64,000 nt of DNA from Noviherbaspirillum cavernae (GCF_003590875.1 NZ_QYUN01000002.1:2356001-2420000); one strand, 5' to 3'; numbered from the stretch's first letter, positions 42,262 to 51,658 are shown. The notes: a model not told the origin generated them from the sequence alone. A program made the numbers and translations.

Positions 42262-43539
42262 ATGAACTTGCAAGCGGTCCCGACTACCTTGCTCTATCGA
42301 GCCAACGTCCTGAACAATGCAGCAGAAGGCGATATGCATGACCGCACCGCCGGGACGAATTCGCGACCGCAGTACTTCCACCATGAGGCTCTTACCCAGA
42401 GAAATGTGATGACTGCCCATCTGGAACACGGCTCGTCAAGATTTCTTGATTCTGTGACCACCCATTCACGATTTCCCGTCAACAAGGCGGGAGCATCGTT
42501 ACTGTCGATCATACAGTCGGCCATCGATAGCGTGATCGTCACGGATGCTGCGTGCCGCATTGTGCTCGTCAATCACAAGACGGAGCGCATGTTTGGCTAT
42601 CCGGCCAGCCTGTTGCTGGACAAGTCGGTGAATATTCTGTTGCCAACACGAATCGGAGCCGAGCAAGAGCGGCGCATGGAAAGATTTTCCGCAATACGCG
42701 TGAATGGGAAACGGACCCGACTGAGTTTGCGTGGAGTCCACGCAAACGGCGAGGAGTTTTCCGTCAACGCCTGTGTGTCGCGCATCACGCTGCATGCCGA
42801 GACCTTTCTGGTCGCCGTCTTGCGCAATCTCGATGCGCAGATCGGCGTGAATCGAAAGCGTCGCTTGCCGCGCACGTCCGAACTGCGCCGGCTCGCCGTG
42901 TCGTCGCAACAGGCAAGCGAAGTGGAGAAAAGGCGGTTCTCGCGTGAACTGTACGATGATATCGGCCAGCGATTGAGTGTCTTGAAGCTCGATCTTGACT
43001 GGCTTGAGAACAGCCTGCCGACTACCAATACCCATGTTCCGGCGCGTGTGGCGCAAATGCAAAGCATGCTGGACAAGGTCATCACAATGACCAAATGCAT
43101 GGCATCGACATTGCGACCGCCGCTGCTCGATGACTTCGGCTTGATGCCGGCTGTGGAATGGATGGGCGACAACTTTCAAAAGAAAACAGGCATCAAATGC
43201 CGGGTTGACGGCGTCGGCATGAAGGCAAAATTGGGCGACCCGGTGGAATCGGCCGTGTTTCGCGTGATCCAGGAAAGTCTCTCGAATGTCGAGAAGCATT
43301 CGGGCGCAAACAACGTGTGGATAGCGCTCCGGCATGCGGAAGGGCGGCTGGAAGTCATGGTGCGGGATGATGGAGTGGGCATCGGGCCGAACAACGAGGA
43401 CAAACCCGGCTGTTATGGATTGATTGCAATGCAGGAACGCATTGTCGTTTTGGGCGGTACAATTACCATCGAAAATATCAACCCCCAAGGCGTCGGGATT
43501 CACTTGTCCATTCCGGTCGATCCCCTGCCCCTTCAATGA
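42262..43539 (+). CDS. PAS-containing NarX-type sensor kinase with Tyr in place of the phosphoacceptor His
   Basis: A cytoplasmic sensor of about 425 residues with no membrane helix. A PAS domain (IIQSAIDSVIVTDAACRIVLVN to AVLRNL) is followed by a HisKA_3-type dimerisation region and HATPase domain (N box SLSNVEKH, G1 DDGVGIG, G2 YGLIAMQER). In the H box, which should read RELHDxxGQ, the sequence is RELYDDIGQ: bases 42952-42954 are TAC. The ATP-binding parts look intact, so it may bind ATP but should not phosphorylate the usual residue. The response regulator follows 10 nt later. The start is uncertain: TTG 42223, ATG 42262 or ATG 42334 (which has AGAAGG upstream). Confidence 0.85.
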   Translation: MNLQAVPTTLLYRANVLNNAAEGDMHDRTAGTNSRPQYFHHEALTQRNVMTAHLEHGSSRFLDSVTTHSRFPVNKAGASLLSIIQSAIDSVIVTDAACRIVLVNHKTERMFGYPASLLLDKSVNILLPTRIGAEQERRMERFSAIRVNGKRTRLSLRGVHANGEEFSVNACVSRITLHAETFLVAVLRNLDAQIGVNRKRRLPRTSELRRLAVSSQQASEVEKRRFSRELYDDIGQRLSVLKLDLDWLENSLPTTNTHVPARVAQMQSMLDKVITMTKCMASTLRPPLLDDFGLMPAVEWMGDNFQKKTGIKCRVDGVGMKAKLGDPVESAVFRVIQESLSNVEKHSGANNVWIALRHAEGRLEVMVRDDGVGIGPNNEDKPGCYGLIAMQERIVVLGGTITIENINPQGVGIHLSIPVDPLPLQ

Positions 43540-43549
43540 ATAACAAACC

Positions 43550-44194
43550 ATGATACGTATTGTTATTGCCGATGATCACACCATCATGCGTGAAGGACTC
43601 AAACGGATTCTCGATGGCGCAGATGATATTGAAGTGGTGGGTGAAGCAGTCGATGGCTTTGAAGCCCTCGCCCATGTCAGACGCGGAGGATTCGACCTGT
43701 TGATGCTCGATCTGTCGATGCCGGGCCGCAGCGGCGTCGAACTGATTCGTCAAATCAAGGATGAGATGCCGAAGCTGCCGATCCTGATTCTGACGATGCA
43801 CGAAGAAGAACAATACGCAGTCCGCGCGATTCGCGCCGGCGCACGCGGCTATCTGACCAAGGAAAGTGCAGGTACGCAGCTGGTCAGTGCCATCAGGAAA
43901 GTCGCAGCGGGACGCCCCTATATCAGCCTCGAAGTCGCCGAACAGCTGGCGATGGATGCGATGCCATCCACCGAGGATTTGCCGCATAAACAGCTATCCA
44001 ACCGCGAATTTGAAGTCTTCACGCTGCTGGTGAACGGAAAGTCGATCACCGATATTGCAGATTTGCTGCACTTGAGCGCCAAGACGGTCAGCACGCACAA
44101 GACTCGCATCCTGCAAAAAATGGGCATGAATTCACTGGCTGAAATGGTGCAATATGCGGTCCAGCATCGCCTGCTGAATCCATTGAAAAACTAA
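43550..44194 (+). CDS. NarL/FixJ-family response regulator (UvrY/GacA-like)
   Basis: A 214-residue regulator. Receiver domain: acidic pocket ADDH (Asp8, Asp9), phosphoacceptor Asp54 in MLDLSMPG, and switch Lys in YLTKES. C-terminal LuxR-type helix-turn-helix: LSNREFEVFTLLVNGKSITDIADLLHLSAKTVSTHKTRI. All key residues are intact, unlike its partner kinase. It is co-transcribed with the kinase. A GacA-like inverted repeat about 180 bp downstream is a plausible target. Confidence 0.93.
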   Translation: MIRIVIADDHTIMREGLKRILDGADDIEVVGEAVDGFEALAHVRRGGFDLLMLDLSMPGRSGVELIRQIKDEMPKLPILILTMHEEEQYAVRAIRAGARGYLTKESAGTQLVSAIRKVAAGRPYISLEVAEQLAMDAMPSTEDLPHKQLSNREFEVFTLLVNGKSITDIADLLHLSAKTVSTHKTRILQKMGMNSLAEMVQYAVQHRLLNPLKN

Positions 44195-44347
44195 AAAGAA
44201 CTAGAGATTCTTCTCATGCAGGCCACTCTTCACGATAGCGCTCTGCTTTTTCTTCCTCGCATTGCCATACAGCAACTCCACAAGTTGCCTGCTGTCAGCA
44301 TATTCCGACGGCGCAAGTGCCGTCTCTGACAAGGTTACAGGCTGAGA

Positions 44348-44409
44348 ACGTAAGCAAAATTTACGTCTGAATGTAGGATAAATCCTACAGGCCTGTCGTC
44401 CTTCCTACA
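44348..44409. promoter_or_regulatory. Two inverted repeats upstream of the Crp/Fnr gene, including a GacA-like box
   Basis: ACGTAA-N7-TTACGT (44348-44366) is followed by TGTAGGATAAATCCTACA (44372-44389), an 8-bp inverted repeat around AA. The second fits the TGTRRG-N6-CYYACA form of GacA/UvrY-type boxes. A third half-site TCCTACA at 44403-44409 lies 20 bp from the same half of the palindrome, that is two helical turns. The sites lie between the response regulator gene and the Crp/Fnr gene. Confidence 0.65.
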
Positions 44410-44636
44410 TTTCAATTCAGCGCCCCCCGATAGCAATTGCCTGTTGCGGTTGCGATACTGACCACTTCAAAACAAGCATGAATGACAAGCAACTAGTCAA
44501 GGCCTCTGGATTAAATCTAGCACTACAAAGAAATATTCCAGTAATCAACATGCGAAAAATTACACACTGGATTGGGATGGTGGACTGAAGCTGTCACGGG
44601 AAATCAAATTCGCTTTAACTTGAATAGGAGATGATC

Positions 44637-45515
44637 ATGCTGTCCACGCCATTGCCTGAAATCCGGCCCGAGTCCCCCTCTTCGACTTTGCATTCATCTT
44701 CCTTGGAAACGGGATGGCAACGGCAGGGCAAGCTCTGGTCCAACCTCAAGGAACTGTGTGAAGTGCTGCGTATCCCGCATGTGGCTGCACATACCGACGA
44801 AGAGCTGCTGTTTCAGCATGTGCAATTCAAAACAGGGCAGCGCATTCATACGATCGGCCAACCTTTCGATACCCTGTATATCGTGCATTCCGGTTTCCTG
44901 AAAACCGTGCTCATCGACGAGTTCGGCAACGAACAGGTTCTCAGCTTTCCGATGAAGGGGGATTTGTTTGGCGTCGATGGCATTCACACCAAACGTTATG
45001 CTTCTGAAGCGGTGGCACTGTCGAATTGCGATTTGATTCTTCTTCCATTCAAGAAACTTACCGCTTTGGGACGCGTGCATGTTGAGTTCGAACATGCCAT
45101 GTACAGCGTGATGAGCCGCGAACTGGTGCGAGAACAGGCCATGGTCAGCATGCTCGGCGCTCTGAGCGCCGAAGCACGCGTGGCACGCTTTCTCGTGTCG
45201 CTGTCGGAGCGCTATGCGGACATGGGGTATTCGAGCAAGCTCTTCAACCTGCGCATGACTCGCCATGAAATCGGCAGCTATCTCGGCCTGACGCTGGAAA
45301 CCGTGAGCCGCACATTGTCCGCCTTTAATGAAATCGGTTTGATCACCGTTGATCAGCGCTCCATCGGCATCAAGGATCCGGATGCGCTGAAAACCTTGCG
45401 CCGCCTGCCGCCGTCAAGCTCGCGTGCCAAACAAGTCGCAGCGAAGAAATCGAAGCAAGCCGCCGAACAGAAGGAGTCTCCCGACTCCGATTGGGGGCAA
45501 CTGGCAAGCGCCTGA
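44637..45515 (+). CDS. Crp/Fnr-family transcriptional regulator without an FNR-type Cys cluster
   Basis: A 292-residue regulator with a cyclic-nucleotide-like beta-barrel (about residues 58-150), dimerisation helix and C-terminal winged helix. The recognition helix LTLETVSRTLSAF carries E-xx-SR as in FNR, predicting binding to TTGAT-N4-ATCAA. The N-terminal Cys set of FNR is absent, so it probably does not hold an oxygen-sensing [4Fe-4S] cluster. AGGAG is 6 nt before ATG 44637, which is preferred to ATG 44631 directly abutting it. The C-terminal 30 residues are Lys/Ser-rich. A 436-nt upstream gap holds the inverted repeats. Confidence 0.9.
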   Translation: MLSTPLPEIRPESPSSTLHSSSLETGWQRQGKLWSNLKELCEVLRIPHVAAHTDEELLFQHVQFKTGQRIHTIGQPFDTLYIVHSGFLKTVLIDEFGNEQVLSFPMKGDLFGVDGIHTKRYASEAVALSNCDLILLPFKKLTALGRVHVEFEHAMYSVMSRELVREQAMVSMLGALSAEARVARFLVSLSERYADMGYSSKLFNLRMTRHEIGSYLGLTLETVSRTLSAFNEIGLITVDQRSIGIKDPDALKTLRRLPPSSSRAKQVAAKKSKQAAEQKESPDSDWGQLASA

Positions 45516-45569
45516 GCGCAGCCAGGCAAGCCCGGCCGGCGCCATTCGCGCGCCAGCTAAACACCTGCC

Positions 45570-45599
45570 AGCCCAGTCCCTCCCGGACCGGGCTGTTTT
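45570..45599 (+). terminator. Terminator after the Crp/Fnr gene
   Basis: A GC-rich stem (AGCCC-A-GTCC with GGAC-C-GGGCT, one A-C mismatch), CTCCC loop and TTTT tail. It can serve the + transcript and lies close to the end of the convergent phasin gene. Confidence 0.75.
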
Positions 45600-45630
45600 C
45601 ATTTACACAGCCGCCGCTGCGAGCCTTCCG

Positions 45631-46290
45631 TCATCTGTGTTTGCTGCCTGACGAGCTTTTCCGGCCGGATGGTCCCTGGTGCGCATCGCTTGCGCCGAGG
45701 CCTTGCATCCAATGCGCGGCTGTCAATCCGCTTGTGCTATCGCTGACTGCAGATGCCAGATTTTCTGCCGTGCCCATGCTCCGCCTAGTGCTTTCGTCGA
45801 TCGTGGCTTGTGCTGCCAGCATATTCTTGCCGGCAACCGCAATGGCTTCCTTGAAAATCGATTCCCATACCGAATACATGCCCGCCAATGGATTGCCGGC
45901 TGCATCGGATGGATTCTGCGTCACCTCGGTTGCTGCCATCGGCGCGGTGCCGGTCTGGACTCCCAGCTGTTCCACATAATCGTGCAGAGACTGGCCGAGT
46001 TCATTCTGCATTTCGGCAAAAACGCTCATGATCTCTTTCTGATCGCTCACTGCATCATTCGGCCCTCGGGCGAAAAAATCCGATCGGAGCCTCGTGGCCG
46101 CGTCCTGCGAGTCGCGCACGCCCGCCATGGCCTGTGCAAATTTCAGCTGACGCTCAATGGTGCGACGAGTCGATTCAATGAAGATGTGATCGATCTTCTC
46201 TGCGCTGGAAAAGAATGCATCGGCAAATCGCCTGGATGCGTCCAGTTGCGCCTGGTACATCGTCACCAACGGGCTGGCTTCAGTTCGCAT
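45631..46290 (-). CDS. Phasin family protein
   Basis: A 219-residue phasin that coats polyhydroxybutyrate granules. The helical amphipathic core LDASRRFADAFFSSAEKIDHIFIESTRRTIERQL matches the phasin domain, and an Ala/Ser/Gly-rich tail follows. AGGAGGT lies 5 nt before ATG 46290. It forms a pair with the PhaB-type reductase 115 nt upstream, on the same strand. Confidence 0.88.
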   Translation of the reverse strand: MRTEASPLVTMYQAQLDASRRFADAFFSSAEKIDHIFIESTRRTIERQLKFAQAMAGVRDSQDAATRLRSDFFARGPNDAVSDQKEIMSVFAEMQNELGQSLHDYVEQLGVQTGTAPMAATEVTQNPSDAAGNPLAGMYSVWESIFKEAIAVAGKNMLAAQATIDESTRRSMGTAENLASAVSDSTSGLTAAHWMQGLGASDAHQGPSGRKSSSGSKHR

Positions 46291-46405
46291 GTTGACCTCC
46301 TGGAGAAATGAAAGAAATACTGCATATGAAAATTCCTGCTGCCCTCGCATTCGCATGCCGGATGACGTGCAATGCGTAGAGCCACTCGGTACCTCACACA
46401 CTCAC

Positions 46406-47155
46406 TCAATACATATGCTGGCCGCCATTGATCGCGATATTGGCTCCCGTGATGAAGGCAGCCTCGTCGGAGCATAGATAGGCAATCAGGTTGGCCACCT
46501 CATCCGGTTCGCCCAGCCGCCCGACGGGGATATCCGGAAGAATCTTTTTCTCGAGTACTTCCTGTGAAATCTGCTTGACCATTTTCGTGCGCAAATAGCC
46601 GGGAGAAACGGTATTGACCGTGATGCCCCTGGATGCCACTTCCTGTGCAAGCGCCTTGGTGAATCCGTGCATGCCGGCCTTCGCAGCCGAATAATTTGCC
46701 TGCCCGAAGGCGCCCTTCTGGCTATTGACCGAGGAAATGTTGATAATGCGGCCCCACTGGTTTTCCATCATTCCGTGCAACGTCAACCTGGTCATGTTGA
46801 ATACGCTATCGAGGTTGGTGCGCATGACCGCATGCCAATCGTCCACCGTCATCTTCTTCATTGATACGTCGCGCGTGATCCCGGCATTGTTGACGAGCAC
46901 GTCGATACGCCCGGCATCGGCAATGACCTGCATCACTCCGGTTTCGCAAGAACGGAAATCGGCAACATCGATCCGGCATGCCGAAAAATCGAAGCCCTGC
47001 CTTGCCTGTTCTTCCAGCCATGCAGGAGCCTGATCATTGTGCGGGGAATAGGTGGCGACAATCTTGTAGCCGGATTGGAACAATTTTCGGCAGATAGCCT
47101 CGCCCAAGCCGTCCATGCCGCCAGTGATCAGTGCCAGCTTTTGCGGCTGATTCAT
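46406..47155 (-). CDS. phaB: Acetoacetyl-CoA reductase (PhaB-type SDR)
   Basis: A 249-residue NADPH-dependent short-chain dehydrogenase making (R)-3-hydroxybutyryl-CoA for PHB. The Rossmann motif TGGMDGLGEA is at residue 11, NNAGITRD (about 89) is typical of PhaB, catalytic Ser is in NISSVNSQKG and Tyr-Lys in NYSAAKAG. No phaA or phaC is adjacent, so this is probably an additional copy linked to the phasin and perhaps to low-oxygen control. Confidence 0.92.
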   Translation of the reverse strand: MNQPQKLALITGGMDGLGEAICRKLFQSGYKIVATYSPHNDQAPAWLEEQARQGFDFSACRIDVADFRSCETGVMQVIADAGRIDVLVNNAGITRDVSMKKMTVDDWHAVMRTNLDSVFNMTRLTLHGMMENQWGRIINISSVNSQKGAFGQANYSAAKAGMHGFTKALAQEVASRGITVNTVSPGYLRTKMVKQISQEVLEKKILPDIPVGRLGEPDEVANLIAYLCSDEAAFITGANIAINGGQHMY

Positions 47156-47596
47156 GTCTGTCTCCCTTCATCCGCTGAAGCCCCTGCGGATCTTCACAAC
47201 ATTTATCCGTAATCTTCCCGAAAATCGCTAATCAACTTGGATTGAATCGAATTCGATAAGTTCGGTGCAGCGGTTCAGGTCCGGTGCATTGCGCGCTGCA
47301 TATGGAGTGCAGCGAGGCGGACACGGCCTCCTTCCTTTCGTTATTTCAGAAGAGAAATATGAACGCGCCCTCGTCAGTCTTGCCCTGCGCGCATCCTGTC
47401 GCTTCCGCGCATGGCGAACCAGCCGATGCCCCCGCTGTCTATGCTTAGATAAACGTGCATAAAGGCTCCATGCGCAAACGGCGCATCGGCTATCGCCACA
47501 CGCATTGGATCAGGAGGTGCAAAGACGCGGGCTCAACGAGGTGCATTGCTCTTCCGTCGGATCGCCCCCTGATCTTCAGAGTCAGACGAGGAAACA
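47156..47596. other. Intergenic region between divergent phaB and the next gene
   Basis: A 441-nt stretch holding both promoters. A GGGAGA ribosome binding site precedes phaB and GAGGAA precedes the gene at 47597. A half FNR-like TTGAT occurs on the minus strand near 47232 but its partner half is poor. No coding sequence is supported. Confidence 0.6.
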
Positions 47597-48127
47597 ATGC
47601 AACCCAAGTTCTACATTTCCTGTTCGCGAGAGAAACTGGGTTGCGTGTTTGCGTTGTTCTATTACGAATCCAACGCCGACATCTATGGCTGGCACATCGA
47701 GGCGAAAGGCCACTATTTTTCTGCGGCGTTTTTCATGATTGAGAATTTCTACGCCAACCGCGCCACTCGCTTGTACCGCAGCATAGAGGACGACGTATAT
47801 GGCCAATGGACGATTGACTATCCGCCGACCCGGGATGAAATCCGTTGCCCTGCTCCGGAAGAGGCATGTCACGAGCTTGAGCGTCTCCAGTCGCGCTTTG
47901 TCGAAGAATGGCTGTTTTTTCAAGACGATCCGAACATTGCCGCGGAGGTGATCGCGTATCGCGAACATGGAATCCCGGTGCAGGAAGTAAATATCAGGTG
48001 GCGTCGCATGAATCGCATGGAAAAGCGAAACGGGCTCTGGAGCGGCATGGCAACCGGCATCGATCTCAACATCGTCGAGCTGTTGCGGAAGTACTGGCGG
48101 TTGAGCGAGAAAGTGCCGGCGCGTTGA
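47597..48127 (+). CDS. Hypothetical protein
   Basis: A 176-residue protein without signal peptide or membrane helix, rich in aromatic residues (FYISC, ALFYYESNADIYGWHIEAKG, FFMIENFYANRATRLYRS) and moderately acidic. No family was recognised. Ribosome binding site GAGGAAACA before the ATG and normal codon use support it as a real gene. It precedes kynB by 93 nt in the same direction. Confidence 0.65.
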   Translation: MQPKFYISCSREKLGCVFALFYYESNADIYGWHIEAKGHYFSAAFFMIENFYANRATRLYRSIEDDVYGQWTIDYPPTRDEIRCPAPEEACHELERLQSRFVEEWLFFQDDPNIAAEVIAYREHGIPVQEVNIRWRRMNRMEKRNGLWSGMATGIDLNIVELLRKYWRLSEKVPAR

Positions 48128-48220
48128 CACCGCAACCTCCAGCCGACAGCTCGCTTCGATCGCCGGGCGGCATTGATCTGCGATCATGCACCATGCATTC
48201 AGCATTGACCTCATTGCAGC

Positions 48221-48889
48221 ATGAGTAATCGCATGCATTCGAATACTCCGAATACGCTCTGGGACATCACTCCGCTGATCACACATGCGATGCCGATGTG
48301 GCCCGGAGATACGCGCTTCACGGCGGAAGCCACATGGCAGATCGCAGACGGTTGCCCTGTCAGTGTCAGCCGCATCACGCTGTCCACGCACACCGGCGCG
48401 CATTGCGATGCACCGTCCCATTACGAACCGTGCGGCATATCGATCGATGCCGTCGCGCTGGATGCCTATATCGGGCCATGCCGCGTCGTGCATTGCATCG
48501 GCGCGGGCATCGTCGAGCCGCGTCACGTCGCCCATGCGCTGGACAATGTGCCGCCACGCATCCTGCTGCGCACGTATGCAACCGCACCACAAGCAGATTG
48601 GGATGCCGATTTTGCCGGCGTGGCAGCGGAAACCATCGCACTGCTTGCCGCGCACGGCATCACGCTGATCGGCATCGACACACCTTCGCTCGACCCGCAG
48701 GAGTCAAAGACAATGGATGCACATCACGCAGTGCATGCGCATGGCATGGCAATCCTGGAAGGCATCGTGCTGGATGCGGTGCCGGAGGGCGACTATGAAT
48801 TGATCGCACTGCCGCTCAAGCTGGGCAGCATGGATGCGAGTCCGGTGCGCGCAATCCTGCGTCCGCTCAAGGACGTTCCGGACAAGTAG
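48221..48889 (+). CDS. kynB: Kynurenine formamidase (cyclase family)
   Basis: A 222-residue metal-dependent amidase that hydrolyses N-formylkynurenine. The cyclase-family metal motif [12 protein letters not shown] (about residue 58) is intact, as are the N-terminal WDITPLI and MPMWPGDT motifs. Followed by kynA after 57 nt, forming a two-gene kynurenine module; kynU, often the third member, is not in the window. Confidence 0.95.
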   Translation: MSNRMHSNTPNTLWDITPLITHAMPMWPGDTRFTAEATWQIADGCPVSVSRITLSTHTGAHCDAPSHYEPCGISIDAVALDAYIGPCRVVHCIGAGIVEPRHVAHALDNVPPRILLRTYATAPQADWDADFAGVAAETIALLAAHGITLIGIDTPSLDPQESKTMDAHHAVHAHGMAILEGIVLDAVPEGDYELIALPLKLGSMDASPVRAILRPLKDVPDK

Positions 48890-48946
48890 TGACTCGACGT
48901 CGAGGCATAGCGCGAAGCTCTTACCCGAAATCCGAGGGATACCGCG

Positions 48947-49789
48947 ATGGATACCGACAAGCCCGATTCCGACTCCTGGCACGGCGCGCACGTTGACTTC
49001 AGCCAGTCGATGAGCTATGGCGACTACCTCGCCCTCGACCAGATACTCTCCGCCCAGCATCCACGCTCGCCCGACCACAACGAGATGCTGTTCATTGTGC
49101 AGCACCAGACCACCGAGCTGTGGATGAAGCTGATGCTGCACGAGCTTGATGCGGCACGCGATCAGCTCCATTGCAGCGACTTGCAGCCGGCGTTCAAGAT
49201 GCTTAGCCGCGTGGCGCGAATCATGGACCAGCTGGTCCATGCCTGGGACGTGCTGGCGACCATGACGCCGTCCGAATACTCATCGATCCGCCCCTACCTC
49301 GGTCATTCGTCCGGGTTCCAGTCGCCCCAGTATCGCGAGATCGAGTTCATTCTCGGCAACAAGAATTCAGCCCTCCTTCAGATCCATGCCGCCTCACCGG
49401 AAGCCCATGCGCGCCTCGACAAGGCGCTCCACACCCCATCGCTGTATGACGAAGCCATCATGCTGCTGGCGCGCGAGGGTTTCATCATCGACCAGCAGCG
49501 ACTGGCTGCAGACTGGACGCAGCCAACTGCGGCCAACGCTTCCGTCAAGGCGGCATGGCTGCATGTGTACCGCGAACCGGCCAGGCACTGGGCGCTCTAC
49601 GAACTGGCAGAGAAACTGGTCGATCTGGAAACCGCATTCCGCTTCTGGCGCTTCCGGCATGTCACGACGGTAGAACGCATCATCGGCTTCAAGACCGGAA
49701 CCGGAGGTACGGCTGGTGTGCACTATCTGCGCAAGATGCTGGACATCGTGCTGTTTCCGGAGTTGTTTGCGCTCCGCACCGACCTTTGA
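48947..49789 (+). CDS. kynA: Tryptophan 2,3-dioxygenase
   Basis: A 280-residue heme dioxygenase opening the indole ring of tryptophan. Motifs: [37 protein letters not shown], and the C-terminal [24 protein letters not shown] precedes the ATG. Works with kynB to convert tryptophan to kynurenine. Confidence 0.97.
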   Translation: MDTDKPDSDSWHGAHVDFSQSMSYGDYLALDQILSAQHPRSPDHNEMLFIVQHQTTELWMKLMLHELDAARDQLHCSDLQPAFKMLSRVARIMDQLVHAWDVLATMTPSEYSSIRPYLGHSSGFQSPQYREIEFILGNKNSALLQIHAASPEAHARLDKALHTPSLYDEAIMLLAREGFIIDQQRLAADWTQPTAANASVKAAWLHVYREPARHWALYELAEKLVDLETAFRFWRFRHVTTVERIIGFKTGTGGTAGVHYLRKMLDIVLFPELFALRTDL

Positions 49790-49873
49790 TGCCCTGCTGT
49801 CCAGCGCTGCCTTTGCGCTCCAAACCCCCGTAAACCTTGAGTTTCCGCACCTTTCCACAGGTATAATTGACGC

Positions 49874-49974
49874 CGAAAATCGCGAGTGATGGGAGCGGGA
49901 TTCGTCAGCTTGTTTGCTTCAGGATGAATGCTCTGACCAACACTGTCGGGCCGCCATTGACGCGGCCCGTTTTC
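49874..49974 (+). ncRNA. Candidate small RNA or structured leader upstream of minC
   Basis: A promoter-like TTGAGT (49837-49842), 19-nt spacer and TATAAT (49862-49867) is followed about 80 nt later by a strong terminator: CGGGCCGC/GCGGCCCG with a 7-nt loop and TTTT (49947-49973). Between them, ATTCGTC can pair with GATGAAT and GGAGC with GCTCT around an inner AGC/GCT hairpin. The predicted transcript is about 100 nt. It does not match an RNA family I recognise. Confidence 0.5.
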
Positions 49975-50061
49975 GTATCGGCGGGATTGGCACATTTTGC
50001 ATTTACAATGCGACAGCACATCGCCGAACGGCCGGAAAAGCGTCCACCAAAGTCAGTTTTT

Positions 50062-50814
50062 ATGCCAAAGAATCAAGCAAACAAGCCGATAGAGATCAAG
50101 ATTTCAACAGTAGTGGCGGTTTCTGCAATCCTGCATGAATCCGGCCTCGATGTATTGGAGTCCGCGCTGAAGACAATGACTGGCGGTGTCTCCGATTATT
50201 TCGATCACGAATTTGCCGTCATCGATCTGGCCTCTTGCGACATCCCGAACAACGGCATCGACTGGCCTGCCCTGATCCGGCTTTTCAATTCATACAGCCT
50301 CAACCCGGTAGCGGTACGCAATGCGCCGCCCGAGATGGAAGCGGACATCATTGCAAACGGCTTGAGCATCGACGTTGTCGCCAAACCGCGCCAGCCAGCG
50401 GAGGAGGAAGTCGCACCGGCCCCTGCTCCCGCCGAACCAAAGGCGGCGCCTGCCGTCCAGGCACCCGCGTCATCCGGTGCCATGATCATCGACACGCCGG
50501 TACGCGCCGGCCAGCGCATCTATGCGCGCGGATCGGACCTCATCGTGACGGCAGTCGTCAACAACGGCGCCGAACTGATTGCGGACGGCAGCATTCACAT
50601 TTATGCTCCGTTGCGGGGCCGCGCTTTGGCTGGTGCCAGCGGCGACGCCAGCGCGCGGGTTTTTACGTTGAGCATGGAAGCCGAGCTGGTTTCCATTGCC
50701 GGCATCTATCGAACATTTGAAAACGGCTTGCCGAAGGACCTGGCCAACAAACCGGCCCAGGTCCGCCTCAATGGCGACCGGATCGACGTGCTCTCCATTC
50801 ATACGCGAGCTTGA
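50062..50814 (+). CDS. minC: Septum site-determining protein MinC
   Basis: A 250-residue FtsZ inhibitor. An N-terminal MinC_N domain ([19 protein letters not shown]), a Pro/Ala-rich linker (about 118-140), and the C-terminal beta-helix domain ([44 protein letters not shown]) with the MinD-binding RGRA region. Start ATG 50062 gives the normal N-terminus; longer frames from 49867 run through the candidate RNA and are rejected. Confidence 0.95.
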   Translation: MPKNQANKPIEIKISTVVAVSAILHESGLDVLESALKTMTGGVSDYFDHEFAVIDLASCDIPNNGIDWPALIRLFNSYSLNPVAVRNAPPEMEADIIANGLSIDVVAKPRQPAEEEVAPAPAPAEPKAAPAVQAPASSGAMIIDTPVRAGQRIYARGSDLIVTAVVNNGAELIADGSIHIYAPLRGRALAGASGDASARVFTLSMEAELVSIAGIYRTFENGLPKDLANKPAQVRLNGDRIDVLSIHTRA

Positions 50815-50840
50815 TTTAATTTTCCAAAAGGAGTCTGTTT

Positions 50841-51656
50841 GTGGCAAAAATCATTGTTGTAACGTCCGGCAAAGGCGGCGTCGGCAAAACCACCTCCAGC
50901 GCCAGTTTCGCGTCAGGCTTGGCTTTGCGCGGGCATAAAACGGCCGTGATCGACTTCGACGTCGGTCTGCGCAACCTCGATCTGATCATGGGCTGCGAGC
51001 GCCGCGTCGTGTACGACCTCATCAATGTGATCAACAATGAAGCCACGCTCAACCAGGCACTGATCAAGGACAAGCACTGCGAAAACCTGTTCGTGCTGCC
51101 CGCCTCGCAGACGCGCGACAAGGATGCATTGAGCGAAGAAGGCGTCGAGCGCGTGCTGAACGAACTGGCAAAGATGGATTTCGAGTACATCGTGTGCGAC
51201 TCGCCCGCGGGTATCGAACACGGCGCGGTCATGGCGCTCACCTTCGCCGACGAAGCCGTCGTCGTCACAAACCCGGAAGTATCCTCCGTACGCGACTCCG
51301 ACCGCATCCTCGGCATCATCCAGGCCAAGTCGCGCCGCGCGCAAAACGGCGGCGAACCGGTCAAGGAACACCTGCTGATCACCCGCTACGTGCCCAAGCG
51401 CGTTGAAGCCGGCGAGATGCTGTCCTACACCGACGTGCAGGAAATCCTCCGCATTCCGCTGATCGGCATCATCCCCGAATCCGAGTCTGTCCTGCATGCC
51501 TCCAACCAGGGCAATCCGGCCATTCACATGACCGGCAGCGACGTCGCGGAAGCCTATCAGGATGTGATATCGCGCTTTCTCGGTCTGGAAGTTCCGCTGC
51601 GCTTCACCACCTATGAAAAGCCTGGCCTGTTCCAGCGCATTTTTAAAGGCAAGTAA
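50841..51656 (+). CDS. minD: Septum site-determining ATPase MinD
   Basis: A 271-residue ParA-type ATPase with deviant Walker [10 protein letters not shown] and a C-terminal amphipathic membrane-targeting helix ([11 protein letters not shown]). The start codon is GTG at 50841 with AAAGGAG upstream. It oscillates with MinE to place the division site. Confidence 0.98.
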   Translation: MAKIIVVTSGKGGVGKTTSSASFASGLALRGHKTAVIDFDVGLRNLDLIMGCERRVVYDLINVINNEATLNQALIKDKHCENLFVLPASQTRDKDALSEEGVERVLNELAKMDFEYIVCDSPAGIEHGAVMALTFADEAVVVTNPEVSSVRDSDRILGIIQAKSRRAQNGGEPVKEHLLITRYVPKRVEAGEMLSYTDVQEILRIPLIGIIPESESVLHASNQGNPAIHMTGSDVAEAYQDVISRFLGLEVPLRFTTYEKPGLFQRIFKGK

Positions 51657-51658
51657 CC

